From Geosiphon pyriformis (lineage: Eukaryota > Glomeromycota > Glomeromycetes > Archaeosporales > Geosiphonaceae): a DNA stretch of 46,416 nucleotides. Location: positions 897,251 through 943,666 of the forward strand of contig JAAOMT010000590.1 in the NCBI GenBank assembly GCA_016748015.1. Reading direction: 5' to 3'. The notes under the pieces were generated by a model, which searched no databases, was not told where the DNA came from, and saw nothing but the letters and a program-made list of their open reading frames with translations. The position numbers and the translations under genes are program-made. The first letter of the stretch is position 1; every line of letters begins with the position of its first letter. Shown piece after piece: positions 11,264-22,189 of this stretch.

Positions 11264-11757
11264 TTAATATTGAGCTCTGTCGAGATCTCCTAATTCTAAT
11301 TCTTTATCTTTGAGTATTTCTTAAACTTTTTTTTCAAGAATTACTTGTGCTATCTTGTTCTATAAGTTTTCAAATTGTACATTTGTTATTTTTCTTATTT
11401 GGTTAATGGTAATAGAGTCTATTTTTGAATTGAGTAAAATTTCTGATTGATTTTAAAATCCATTGTGTAGTCAATAAATGGCTCTTGCTTGTGTGGTCAA
11501 ATTGTTTTTCTTCACAAATTATTCCAGTTGTTGCAGTATTGTTGTGTCAAATAATCGTTTTGTTTTATCCATATATAAGTTTTGGATATTCAAGTGTTGT
11601 CCCAAATAAAAGTAACAAAAGTTTCTTGGAAATTGTTGTATCCACCAATTTCAAGTTTTTATCATCAACTCTTAATATTGGATAACTTTTGATTGTGTTT
11701 CTATTGCCAATTTCACTTTTGTGATTATCTTGTCCAGTATTCTCTGTTTTTCTCCAT
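11264..11757 (-). pseudogene. Element B pol: C-terminal extension, distal part
   Basis: This is the final part of Pol, ending LGDLDRAQY-stop, homologous to the end of element A's Pol. It is cut off from the rest by element C at 11757 and the preceding residues resume at 20483. The target read across is TTTTCTCCAT|ATTTTGTC, as in the uninterrupted A sequence near 3805. Confidence 0.8.
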
Positions 11758-12200
11758 TGTTATGGGTAAACTTGGTGGATAATAGAAATAGTAATGTTTG
11801 GTGCTCTCAATTATTGGTAATGCATCTTCTGTGTAATTCTGTTGGCTTAGTCTTGATTATCAGTCTCTGAAGATTTATTTCTGGATGTGAATTTACCTAT
11901 TGAGTTCTTTGGTTATAAGGCACAGAGTTTGTCTTTCGTCAATTGCAACGTCTTTCATAAATGTGAGCTTTCTTTTTTGAGCTAACGAGTGCAGTTATTA
12001 GGGTCTGGTGGTGTCTTTTCACACTTCTGGTAAGCTAACAAGATAACATTAATATCCAAAACCTAGGGAGAGCCTCTCTTTTTTATCAGACTATTACAAA
12101 GTCTATTCCCAGACAGTCAATTTTACTATGTTGCCGCTCCACAAAAAGAAAATAAGAAAGAAAGAAAAAGAAAAAAAAAAAAAAGATAAATTAATATCAT

Positions 12201-12225
12201 CAATCACCATGATCAAGAGCAATTA
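12201..12225 (-). ncRNA. Conserved LTR hairpin, C left LTR (stem partly decayed)
   Basis: CAATCAC-CATGATCAAGA-GCAATTA. The loop keeps TGATCA, but the 3' arm is mutated and pairs only partly. Confidence 0.5.
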
Positions 12226-12589
12226 GTCCAAATTGTTAATAGTCTAAGGCAGTTATGCTAAGCACATCTGTCTTAAAACAAAGATACAAAACAATGGTTA
12301 ATTTACATAAATTCCACACAGTTTGAGAACATGAATTCGTGATTCTGATTTCTTTGATAATTGATTTATTTCAGAAAATGAATATGAAAATATAATAAAT
12401 GAGAAAAGGTGATGGATATTTGTTTTTTGTCTAATGGTTCATATCTATCTGTCCTGTTTTTCTACCTTCTACCACTACTCACTTTTATACATTTTTTTGG
12501 TTTTACAAGATTGCTTCTAATTGTTTTCTTATTGCTAACTATTGCTTTGTTATTTTTGTTATTGCTTCATTTTTCTATGTTATTACTAA

Positions 12590-12775
12590 TTATTCTATGT
12601 TATAACATATTATCTAGTGTTATTCTGTATTATCCTATATTGTAACACATTATCTTTCATTATTCTAAGTTATAACATGTTATTCAATATTATTGTGTGC
12701 TATCCTAAGTTATAATACATTATTCAATATTATTGCGTGCTATTCTGTGTTATGTCACATTTTGGTCACATTTCT
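12590..12775. repeat. Palindrome-bearing tandem repeats in C left LTR
   Basis: About six imperfect units of 25-35 bp are built on TTATTCTATGTTATAACATA, with the palindrome TGTTATAACA at the core and variants in later units. The matching array is at 20258..20430. Confidence 0.8.
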
Positions 12776-12811
12776 TCATAACTTTGGATTGGTTTTTCTA
12801 TTTGGGTAATA

Positions 12812-12825
12812 TTATCTCTCTTTTT
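12812..12825 (-). promoter_or_regulatory. Polypurine tract of element C
   Basis: AAAAAAGAGAGATAAT-like purine run on the minus strand next to the 3' LTR. The stop codon (12826..12828) follows DFAEAQF. Confidence 0.75.
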
Positions 12826-13560
12826 TTAGAATTGAGCTTCTGCAAAATCGTATGTATCTGTTTTTATGTTTTCATTTGTGAGTGGTATGGTGACAATAAG
12901 GGTCATTTTATTCCAAACTGTTGGCTTAGTTCAGTTAGCATATTATTAACAAAATGTGTTTCCTAATCAGATAATAATTCTTTCGGGCATCCATGTCAGC
13001 AAATTAAGTCTTGATACACAAATTCAGCTATTGTTTTAGTGTTAGCCACTTGGATTGCTCTGGCTTCTGGCCATTTTGTAAGATAGTCTATGGCTACAGC
13101 AATATAGTGATTTTCTTAGGATGTAATCAAGAGAGGTCCAATCAAATTAATCCTGATTCTATCAAATAGATTTCCAACTGAAATGGATCGAAGTGGTTCT
13201 GTTGATCTTGCTCCTCCTCTTTGCTAACATGCATTACAATTGAGCACATATTCGAAAATGTCTTTGTATATTGTTGGCCAATAATATAAATTTAGTGTTC
13301 TTTCGAGAGTAGCATCCTTGTTAAAGTGTCCTGCAGTTGGATCAGAATGCATATTATGTAATATAGTTTTCTTTTCACTGTTTTTTATAACTCGTTGTGG
13401 AATGGGACAGTTTCGATGTTCTCATTAATATAGTTAGTTGTCTTGAATAAAATAATTTCGGGTTTGTTTTCATATAGTACCTCATTCCTGTTAAGATAAT
13501 ATCTCCTTGAAACATAATGTTGATAGATACTAATGTAGTCATTGATAAGTAAGTGTGTCT
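12826..13560 (-). pseudogene. Element C pol: truncated integrase
   Basis: The HHCC zinc segment (NMHSDPTAGHFNKDATLER-like, plus about 13290..13360) and the core with VNNMLTELSQQFGIK are present. After the strand equivalent to YHPQTNG (here YHSQMKT, plus about 12868..12895) the sequence jumps straight to DFAEAQF-stop. The catalytic Glu region, the GPY/F module and the C-terminal extension, about 1.4 kb in A, are absent. As read this integrase cannot be active, so C would have needed an enzyme supplied in trans if the deletion preceded insertion. Confidence 0.8.
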
Positions 13561-14990
13561 ATGAGTCTGAGATTAGGTTTGTAGCATTCTTGACAAACTG
13601 TTGGCATTGGTGTTCTTGAATCCTTCCTTGTAATAAACTTTGAGTGAGAATTGTTGCAGATAAATACTCCATTTTGCATATTTTCTTTCTAATTGTGAAT
13701 TATTGAGTAATCAAATAAGTCTTTTGTGATTGGTATATAGGTTAAATGGTTGACTGAAGTAATATTTCCAAGTCTGTATGGCCCAATAAATGGCAAGACA
13801 TTCCAAATCTGTTGTGTTGTAATTCTTTTCTGCCAGGTTTGTACTGCGACTGGTGTAAACAACTAGATGTTCTTTATTGTCTGGTCCTATCTGGGATAAT
13901 ACTGCTCCTAGAGCATTTTTCGAGATGTCCATAGTAACAATAAACCATTTAGTAAAATTTGGATAAATCAGGATGGAGGATGTGATCAAACGCTGCTTGA
14001 GATAGTCAAATGCTTTCTGTTGCTCTTCTTTCTACAAGTACAGTATGTATTTAGACAACAAATGATGGAGTGGTTTTGTGATGTTCTAGAAACCTTTAAC
14101 AAATCGATGATAATAGTCTGCCAATCCTAAAAATTCTCATAATTCTCTGAGGTTGATTGGGGCTGGAAAATTCTTGACTTTTCAGACCTTATCTGGATCA
14201 GATTTGACTCCGTCTTTACCAATTACATGTTCTAGAAACTTTAACTTAGTTTTTTCAAAGAAGCATTTATCAGAGTTGAATTTCAATCTGGTACTACAAA
14301 GGCATTCAAAAACTTGTTGCAGATGGAGCAAATGATTGTCGAACATATTAGAGAAAACATTTGTGTTGTCTAGATATACTACAACTGATTTTCACAGAAT
14401 TTCTTTGTATACAATATCTATGAGATGCTGAAATGTGGCGGGAGTATTACAGAGTTCAAAAAGCATTACATTAAACTCGAAGTTTCTGTTTCGAGTAGTA
14501 AACACTGTTTTTTCTTTGTCTTTGGGGTTCATTTTAACTTGCCAGTAACCATTTGCTAAATCTAATGATGAAAACTATTTCTTTTTCTTTAGATTGTTCA
14601 GAATTTTTTGGATGAAGAAAGTGGGATAATTATCTCCTCATGTGATGCTATTTAGTTTTCAGTAATCTATGCAAAATTGCACCTTTCTATTTTTTTTGGT
14701 GACCAAGACTACTGGAAAAGACCAAGGGCTTAATGATTCTTTGATCAGGCCATTGTTAAGCATTTGTTGGACTTCTTATTTGATAAGGTTGTTACCAGAT
14801 GGGGGTATTCAGTAAGTTTGTTGTTTAATAGATCAAGTGTCTCTCATATCAATCTGATGCTTTATGATGTCAGTACATCCGAACTCATTTTTGCTGGCAA
14901 AGACATTAGCATACTGATTCAGAAGGACTTTGAATTGCATTTGTTGCAAAGTACTTAAGTTTCCTAAATTTAATTTATTGATCTTCTCCA
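13561..14990 (-). pseudogene. Element C pol: reverse transcriptase and RNase H (degraded)
   Basis: RNase H is at 13711..13989, with WFIVTMDISKNALGAVLSQ (catalytic Asp region), YNTTDLECLAIYWAI (Glu) and NLYTNHKRLI (Asp to Asn). RT lies at about 14050..14990. The catalytic box is YLDN at 14365..14376 (GAC AAC), with the second Asp lost. The pre-RT segment has MQFKVLLNQYANVFASKNEFG. Stops and frameshifts break it up. Confidence 0.85.
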
Positions 14991-15960
14991 GTGTAAACAA
15001 GTAATTTTTTTTTGGCAAATTTTATACTTGTGAAGTGATATTGCAAAATAAAAATAGCTGTGCAAAATCTAGAATGGACTGGGGTTTTTCAGAATGTTGA
15101 ATGTCTGGTGAAATGGAACCAATGAGAGTTCCTTTGGGGATTTCAATTACATTTTCTGTGGAATTGTGGATGGAGATTTTGAAGTGTTTATGGACTTTGG
15201 CCAGTAGGTATAAGTTAGCAACATTGGCTAGAGAACAGATTTCAGGATTGGCTTCAAATAACAGGGCTTGATCTTGGATCTTTCAATTTATCTTGAGGAG
15301 GTATTGTCGGTAAAAGGGAATGGAGATGACTGTGTTAATGTAGATAAGTTCTACCTGATTATTATCTTCTTCCATGAAGTTAATTGGTATGTTTCCTCTT
15401 TTACTTAATCCAAATCTGTTGATTCCTCAGGCAGTAAGGCCTAATTCTTTTTGGGTTGTTACCGGAGTTAATTGGGGTATTTTGACTAGGGGTAGGAAAA
15501 TAGCTTAGGCAATCTTTTTTTGTGATTTTATTTTGTAGAGTCTGTCTGAATTGTTCTGTAGCATCATAATAATGTTTTCCGTGTAACCGGCATCAATGAT
15601 TCTTCCTTTTATGTTGATTTTTTTCTTGGCTAGACTAAATTGAAAGGCAACTTGTACTATTGTGTTAACAAGAATTTCTAATGCTATCTTAAGATCTATT
15701 TTTACAAGGGAATGTGGGGCTATAATTATAGATGATTGTCTGGGGTATCATAAGTTGAAACCAATATTGGTGTCATGCACTCTTTCAGAACAGATTTCTT
15801 CTTCATTGTCACTGTACTATTTTAATTCTAATTCTTTAGATAGGTCAGGATATGCAAGATACTGCTCTGTTTCAATAGCTTCATTAGGCTTTTGAAATGA
15901 CATGTCCTCAACTATTAACTTGACTTCTTCTTCAGATTCTGGTAGTTTGTCAATAAGGTG
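14991..15960 (-). pseudogene. Element C pol: dUTPase-like domain and post-dUTPase segment
   Basis: The order of motifs matches the other elements. Seen are DLKIALEILVNTIVQVAF, FQFSLAKKKI (motif 2 degraded), GRIIDAGYTENIIMMLQ (motif 3 with Asp and Tyr), a motif 4 region with an internal stop (KKIA-stop-AIFLP) and INRFGLSKRG (motif 5-like). A stop at 15817..15819 lies just upstream of motif 1. C is the most diverged of the four copies, which supports long retention of the domain across families. Confidence 0.7.
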
Positions 15961-16870
15961 TAATATTTTTGACAGTGGATTGAACATGAGGTCACATTTG
16001 TCACAATACTGGAAATGGCAAGGGATTAGGCAATGATCACATAATTTTATGTTTAGGTCAGCTAGTCTCTGTTCTTGTTCTTCTTGGGTTGGGGCCAATT
16101 CTTGGTAACAGTCCTGAAACACATCCGAGTCATCAGTAAAAAAATCTTCAATGATGTAATCAGGTTCTTTGTATTCGGGTACAAATGGGTTTTTTTTGAT
16201 TTCTTGTATTTCATTAAGTGTGGCATCTTCAAATTTGGCACTTGCCATCCTCCATATTTTGTGTTCATTATGTAGATAGCCATCCAATCTATTGAGGACT
16301 TATCTCTGACTGGCTTCGATTGGGGTTCTTTTTTGTACCCAATCATTAATCAAGATAATATATTGACACGCTTTGTCACATGTCCCTACTCTGCCAGGGA
16401 CATCATTCCAGAATCCTCTATCTGATAGAATCTCACTACAGGCAAGGCATAGTGTACTGTCCCATTTGCCTTGTCATTTCAGTCTTCCAAATCTTTCCAT
16501 TACACATGGTCTGCAATAGTATTTTGTGGCAGTTGGCCATTTTTCATAATTTCCTATACACGTGCCCATAGAGGATAACTTTTTCGCACAGTTGACACAG
16601 TTTAATTTCAAGGCTTGATACCATTAACTTTCTTGACTTGGGGCAGAATAGCCTGCAGGTGCCAATTGTAGTTTTTCTGTTTTTTTCTTTCCTTTTTCTT
16701 CCCAAGTTAGTAGTGGGGATAACTTTGTTTGGAAATTGTCTGCCCACAAAACTTGATAGATTTCTATGGTAGGTGGTGGTATTGTGTCTTCAAATTCAAT
16801 TAATGGTTCCTCTGAGCTTTGGACTTGGAAGTGTTTACACATAGCTGAGACTTGGACATGTTGTTCATTA
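15961..16870 (-). pseudogene. Element C pol: Cys-rich putative zinc-binding domain
   Basis: It has a well preserved zinc-ribbon-like string, KLCDHCLIPCHFQYCDKCDL (C-x2-C-x3-C-x5-C-x2-C, plus about 15985..16050), preceded by ELAPTQEEQEQRLADLN and DGYLHNEHKIWRMASAK. Upstream near 16560..16620 is another Cys pair (LCQLCEKVILYG). The function is unknown. Spacing is compatible with metal-binding fingers. Confidence 0.65.
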
Positions 16871-17330
16871 AAGGTAATCTATAATTCCTGTGTGTTCCAG
16901 TCAAGAATGGCATAGGCTTTGGCCAATTAGTTATTTCCAACAAAGGCTTGATATTGCATGGCTTCTATGACCAGGACTTTAATAGAAATCTGGATTCCAT
17001 TGATCTCAAAGGGGAAATTATCAATTTCTCCAATAAAAGTCTTGATATTGCCATCTGCAGTAATAATTTGGGCAGTTGTGGCACGATCTATTCAATAACC
17101 TAATTAATCTATGAGTTGTTTCATTATTATACTGCCTGCTGAACTGCTGTTTAGAATTAACTTAATATCTATGTTCCCAACTCTAGCATCAGTGTACAGA
17201 GCTGTGATTGGTTTATCCTAATTAATGGCAGCTCCACTAAAAAGACTAGTGGTGTTTAGATGGTCAATGTTGAAGAGAAATATAACAACAAGGGTAGTGT
17301 CTTCGGTAATGATGGCGGATAGAATAGTAT
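16871..17330 (-). pseudogene. Element C pol: retropepsin-like protease (degraded)
   Basis: The box reads IKLILNSSSAGSIIMKQL, with Asn for the catalytic Asp and Ser for Gly (plus 17143..17151). The flanking RVGNIDIKLIL and GEIDNFPFEINGI-type segments align with the other copies. Confidence 0.75.
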
Positions 17331-19368
17331 TGTTGATTTGATTTTGCTTTGAAGGAGTGGGAGTCTCTCCTACATCCTTCCCTTCTAAAGATTTAGAACT
17401 ATAAAAATCCTGATTTTCAGTAAGACCAAGATATGAGGCTTGGTTAAAGTATCTGGTTGGTGCTGGTCAAGATGGGGCATTACTATGATTTAGGGATTGC
17501 AATGGTACACTGTTAATCAGCCTTTGATTGTTGCTGAGATTTCTCCATCCTTGGTTGGAATTAATCACACAATGCTTAGATTGGCTATTAATAGGACTTT
17601 AGTACTGGGGTGCTGCTTGAGTCATTGGCTGTGAAGACTGGTAGTAGGTCTGAAGTGGTTGCTGGGTATACTGTATTTGTGGTAAGTATTGAGGTGGTTG
17701 ATATTGAGGCGTAGGGTATTGGAATACTATGTTTTGAGGGTATTTCAGATGTTAATATTAATTTTCTTGGTTTTGGTCTATTACTTTCTTACAGCAGTCT
17801 TGGATAATGTGTTCAGGTTTCTGGCAATAGTAACAATTGTGGAAATTGGATCTCTAAGGTTGTTGTTGTTGCTGGTGATTCTGTTGTTGTTGGTATCTGG
17901 TGTTATTACTATCTCTTCGTTGTGGTGGTTGGTAGGGTCCTATGGTACTAGCTAAAAATCTCTCAATTTTCTGAGTTAATTTTTTATTTAATTGAGTTAT
18001 TTTTGTGTTGATATTAGATGTTCTATTGATAGCCAGATTAATGGCTTGAGTATGGTTAGTCTCTTGTTCTGCTGACTCAAAGTCACAAGCAAAAGTAACT
18101 GCTTCTTATAGGTTTGTTGGGTGGTGGGGTCTTATGGATCAGAGGAAACTGCTTTTTAATCCTTTGACAAATTGGTTAAGGATTTGCACCACAGTGTAGT
18201 AATCCCTTTCAATGGGCTGGATTTGATGAAAAATTTGGTTGAATTGTCCAAGATAAGTGGTTACTGCTTTGTGGTTTTTTTGTTTTATGATACTAAACTG
18301 ATTTTGTAATCTGATGAGAGTATTGGAGTCACAGAAGTATTGCAGAAAGACAAGTTTAAAGACAACAAAGTCAGTTGGTTTCTTTGCAAGGCTTTGATAT
18401 TATGAGTCTGTAGTTCCAGTCAGAAAGAATGGCAATGATTAAATAGTCCTATCATTATCCTAATTGTTGGCAGTAATAACTTTCTCGGCTTCCACAATCC
18501 ATATATATACGTTATCTTCTTCACTGGAGAATTTCTCTAATTTGGCAATATCTTGGTAAGCCATGATCTGGTGAGTAGGTAGAGGCTTACTGATTGATGC
18601 CAGAGGGTTTGGTGTTTGTGTGTTAGAGTGTTTTCCTGGTGCTAATTCTGATTGTTTTCCTTTGTTAATTTTCCCAATAGGCTGGAGGATAGCTGTTTTT
18701 TCAGAGAGAGTGGTTGATGATTCAGTCAATGGTTGAGTTGGCAGTGGTTTCCATATCGATATATTTCTGTCTGTTTTGTTAAGTGTTGGAGAGAGATTTC
18801 CAAACAACAATTTGTATTTTCCTAATGATTTGGTCTAACTATGTTGATTCCAAAGGTATAGATTTTCAGGAGTTTGTGGTGTTTTTAACTGAGTTTCTGG
18901 GGGTGGGTTGAATACAATTCTACTTTGGGGTGTCTGATAGTATAATGGAGTTATTAGGAAGAGGAATCTTGGTTTCTTGTTGACCATGAACTTAGCTTGG
19001 ACAGTTATGGAGTTGTTAGATTCATCTTCGTATTCCTCAGAGTCAAATTCCACTAGTTTTTGTACTTGAAAGAATCATTTTGCCATGTAATATTTAATGT
19101 CTGTATTAATTATGCACAGAGTTTTAGCAATTGCTCAAGTGGTTGTGGCTGTTAAGTACCCTAATAAGCTTTGATAAATTTGTTCTCTCAGTCTTCCTGT
19201 GTCAGTTGCGCGGCCTAATAAGCAATCAATTTTTGCATTAATATAGTTACAAAAATTACTTTCTGCATAAGTGGTTTCTGCTGGTATTCCTAAGTTTTTT
19301 TGAAAGTATTGAAATAGTGCTCTTCTGTATGGGAAGTGATCCTTTTCTACTGTTCTAATAGTCGCCAC
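17331..19368 (-). pseudogene. Element C gag with intact CCHC knuckle
   Basis: The N-terminal domain is at 19135..19368 (ATIRTVEKDHFPYRRALFQY..). It begins at a GTG codon, with no ATG close upstream. A Pro/Ser/Thr-rich linker (18460..19050) leads to a Gag core with DIAKLEKFSSEEDNVYIWI, QILNQFVKGLKSS and NHTQAINLAINR. A Gln/Arg-rich stretch comes before the knuckle at 17794..17835: C-YY-C-QKPE-H-IIQD-C, a full CX2CX4HX4C. Gag would package the RNA genome. Several stops interrupt it. Confidence 0.85.
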
Positions 19369-19410
19369 TTTTGTGTATTTCTGGAGTGCTCTGTCTTTGT
19401 GAATTTATAA

Positions 19411-19427
19411 CTTCACAGGAAGCACCA
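19411..19427 (-). promoter_or_regulatory. Primer-binding site of element C
   Basis: The minus strand reads TGGTGCTTCCTGTGAAG, starting 2 nt inside the 5' LTR. TGG is complementary to a tRNA 3'-CCA end. It differs from the other elements by transitions only. The tRNA is not identified here. Confidence 0.75.
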
Positions 19428-19871
19428 AATGTTATGGGTAAACTTGGTGAGTAATGAAGATGGTAATGTTTGGTGCTTTCAATTATTGGTAATGCGTCTT
19501 CTACATAATTCTGTTGGCTTAGTCTCAATTATCAGTTTTTGAAGATCTATTTCTGGATGTGAATTTACCTGTTAAGTTCTTTGGTTATAAGGCACAGAGT
19601 TTGTCTTTCGTCAATTACAATGTCTTTCGTAAATATAAGCTTTCTTCTCTGAGCTAATGAGTGCAGTCATTAGGGTCTGGTGGTGTCTTTTTGCCCTTCT
19701 GGTAAGCTAACAAGATAATGTTAATATCTAAAACCTAGGGGGAGCCTCTCTTTTTTACCAGGCTATTACAAAGTCTATTTTCAGACAGTCAATTTTACTA
19801 TGTTGTCATTTCACAAAAAAAAATAAGAAAAAAAGAAAAAAAAAGAAAAAAAAAAGATAAATTAGTATTAT

Positions 19872-19896
19872 CAATCACCATAATCAAGAGTGATTG
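19872..19896 (-). ncRNA. Conserved LTR hairpin, C right LTR (covarying stem)
   Basis: CAATCAC-CATAATCAAGA-GTGATTG. Relative to A/B/D two stem pairs differ on both sides (A-T to C-G and G-C to A-T), preserving pairing. The loop sequence is conserved. Confidence 0.65.
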
Positions 19897-20257
19897 GTCC
19901 AAATCATTAATAGTTCAAGACAGTTATGCTAAGTGCATCTGTCTTAAAACGAAGATATGAAACAATGGTTAATTCATGTAAATCCCATACAGTTCGAGAA
20001 CATGAATTTGTGATTCTGATTTCTTTGATAATTGATTTATTTTAGAAGATGAATATGAAAATATAATAAATAAGAAGGGGTGATGAATATTTGTTTTTTG
20101 TTTAGTAGTTTGTATTTATCTGTCCTGTTTTTCTATCTTTTACTACTACTTGCTTTTATACATTTTTTTGGTTTTACAGGATTGCTTCTGATTGTTTTGT
20201 TATTGCTAACTATTGCTTTGTTATTTCTGTTATTGCTTTGTTCTTCTACATTATTAC

Positions 20258-20430
20258 TAGTTATCCTATGTTATAACATATTATCTAGTATTATTCTGTG
20301 TTATTCCATGTTGTAACATGTTATCTTGTGCTATCCTAAGTTATAATATGTTATTCAATGTTATTGTGCACTATCCTAAGTTATAACACATTATTCAATA
20401 TTATTGTATGCTATTCTGTGTTATGTCACA
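20258..20430. repeat. Palindrome-bearing tandem repeats in C right LTR
   Basis: Partner of the array at 12590..12775. It has units around TATGTTATAACATATTATC with the palindromic centre TGTTATAACA. Confidence 0.8.
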
Positions 20431-20482
20431 TTCTGATCAAGTTTCTTCATAACTTCGGATTGGTTTTTCTATTCGGATAACA

Positions 20483-21566
20483 CTATATTTTGTCTCGTGG
20501 TTTTTTTCTGGTGTTTGTGTATTAGATAGTTTGTTGGTTAATTGTAATTTTTATCTCTTGTTGTTGTATCAGTTAAAAAAGTTGTTGTGCTAGTGAGTAA
20601 ATGCTGTTAGTAATTTCCATTTTTTACTGTCTTTTGTCATGTATACCATGTCTTTATATACTCTTTTGATTGTTCAATTTTACATGTTTGGTTCAATAAT
20701 TATAATTGGTTCTAGATCTTGTGGAATCTCATTTGGTTTAACTAGTATTCCTTGTACTTCTAATTGTGAAATATTATTGGTAGATAATGATGCTATATAG
20801 TAATATTTTTCAGTCAATTACTATATGCTGCTTTGGTTAAGGTTTTGTTGTTCAACTTTAATTTATAAGCTCTATTTCTAAGAATTTCTTCTATGTAAAA
20901 TGGTTCATCCTATTTGGGGTTAAATTTTCCACTCTATTATTTTTCTGTTTTGGTACGATATAGAAGTATTTTGTCTCCAATTTTGAATTCAACTGGTTTC
21001 TCTGGTAGTTGGTTATTGTGTCTTTCTTTTTGTTTTTCTTGTAACTTTTGGATGTTATCAGCTGCTCTTTGCCATGTGTTTTCTAGTGTCTCTATTAAGT
21101 CATATGTTTTTTTTAACAATGTTCTTTGAAAGTTCTCTTTTGTTATTGGTTCTGTAGGATATGTCTTGACTTCTATTTTAATTGGTAGTGTTGCTGTTTT
21201 ATCATATACTAATTCAAATAGTGTTGCTTGTGTAGTGTTTTGTTTCATTGTTTAATAAACAAATAATACTGATGGTATAATCAAGTCTCATTCATTCTGG
21301 TTTTCTTGGCTGATTTTGGCAATGGTTTCACACAGTGTTCTGTTAAACCTTTTGACTAACCCATTTGTTTATGGATAGTATAGTGATGATAATGATTTTT
21401 TATCCCAAATCTTTGACTTAATTCTACCAATGTTCTATTTACAAAGTGAGTTTCTTGATCTAATAGTAGTTTTTTTGGACATTTATATCGACAAATTAAA
21501 TCTTGATAAACAAATTTGGCAACGGATTCTGCATCTGCTCTTTAAATGGTTTTTGCTTCTGGCCAT
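20483..21566 (-). pseudogene. Element B pol: integrase catalytic core and GPY/F region (middle fragment)
   Basis: This fragment lies between elements C and D. From the right it reads PEAKTI (with D inserted inside the YLTKWPEAK motif), DQETHFVNRTLVEL (second catalytic Asp), then a degraded QTNGLVERF region. Next come the linker at 20937..21248 (TQATLFELVYDKTATLPIKI..) and VEFKIGDKILLYRTKTEK before the GPY/F region, which has two consecutive stops where a Trp is expected. The N-terminal part is at 31747..32230 and the tail is at 11264..11757. Confidence 0.85.
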
Positions 21567-21967
21567 TGTTACAGGTAATTATTTGGTTGTTGAAGTAGAT
21601 AACAAACCCATAACTTGGTACTCAAAGCTGTTAATGATGGAATCTGAAGGTGTATTATTTGAAGGTTTTGTCATGGAGTTCTTTGTATAATGGACAAAGA
21701 TTCAGTAATAATAGTTTTATCTGTAGCTTCCTGAAACCACAGTTTTGTCAATTTTTTTCTCAGTGTAATGGTTGGTGTTTCTCCTGGTAAGCTAACCTCA
21801 ATCGAGTATCCTACTCTTATTTCTGAGTCTTTTACTAATGCTATATTCTGACATTAGTACCCTGTACATTAATCCTCAATAGAGTTAGTAATATCAACAA
21901 TTAAGACAAAAAAATAAAAGAAATTATATAAAAATAAGCCAAGACAATGAACATGTTAGTATTCCGT

Positions 21968-21992
21968 CAATAGCTGTGATCAAGAGCTATTG
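21968..21992 (-). ncRNA. Conserved LTR hairpin, D left LTR
   Basis: CAATAGC-TGTGATCAAGA-GCTATTG. The stem is perfect and the loop contains the palindrome TGATCA. Confidence 0.65.
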
Positions 21993-22189
21993 GTTCAGTG
22001 TGGTTATGTATCAATAACTATCAATATAAAGTGTTGATAGTGGAGAGTGGATTTGGATGGTAAATGATTTATTTATTTATTATTTGTGAATGAAAGATTT
22101 TTAACTAACTGTCTTTTTTTCTACTTTTAATGCTACTGCTATATATATATGATTGATGTTCTATAAGATCACTTACATTTCTGAGTGAT

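Larger units (their letters stand above)
11758..12811 (-). repeat. Element C left (3') LTR, 1054 bp
   Basis: It is homologous to 19430..20482, and nearly all differences in the first 300 bp are transitions. It ends GGTAATA where the partner has GATAACA (C to T). It contains poly-purine stretches (12140..12185), the covarying hairpin (12201..12225) and a TGTTATAACA-type repeat array (12590..12775). Confidence 0.93.
11758..20482 (-). mobile_element. Element C: related gypsy family, integrase-truncated, inserted in B's pol
   Basis: The ends are TGTTATGG at 11758 and GATAACA at 20482. Flanks are CCAT (11754..11757) and CTAT (20483..20486), a target duplication with one C/T change. The LTRs are 1054 and 1053 bp. 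The internal region is 6.6 kb, against about 8.3 kb in A, because the integrase C-terminus is deleted. The domain order is otherwise as in A, B and D, but the sequence is clearly diverged. Confidence 0.93.
19430..20482 (-). repeat. Element C right (5') LTR, 1053 bp
   Basis: It starts TGTTATGGGT and ends GATAACA. It carries the covarying hairpin (19872..19896, stem CAATCAC/GTGATTG intact) and the TGTTATAACA-type array (20258..20430). An AT-rich TATA-like segment on the minus strand lies near 20060..20075. Confidence 0.93.

Noticed and set aside
11264-11757. A possible envelope gene after pol, making this an errantivirus-like element
   Set aside because: The segment is in frame with integrase and ends at the polypurine tract. 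I see no signal peptide, membrane segment or separate start.
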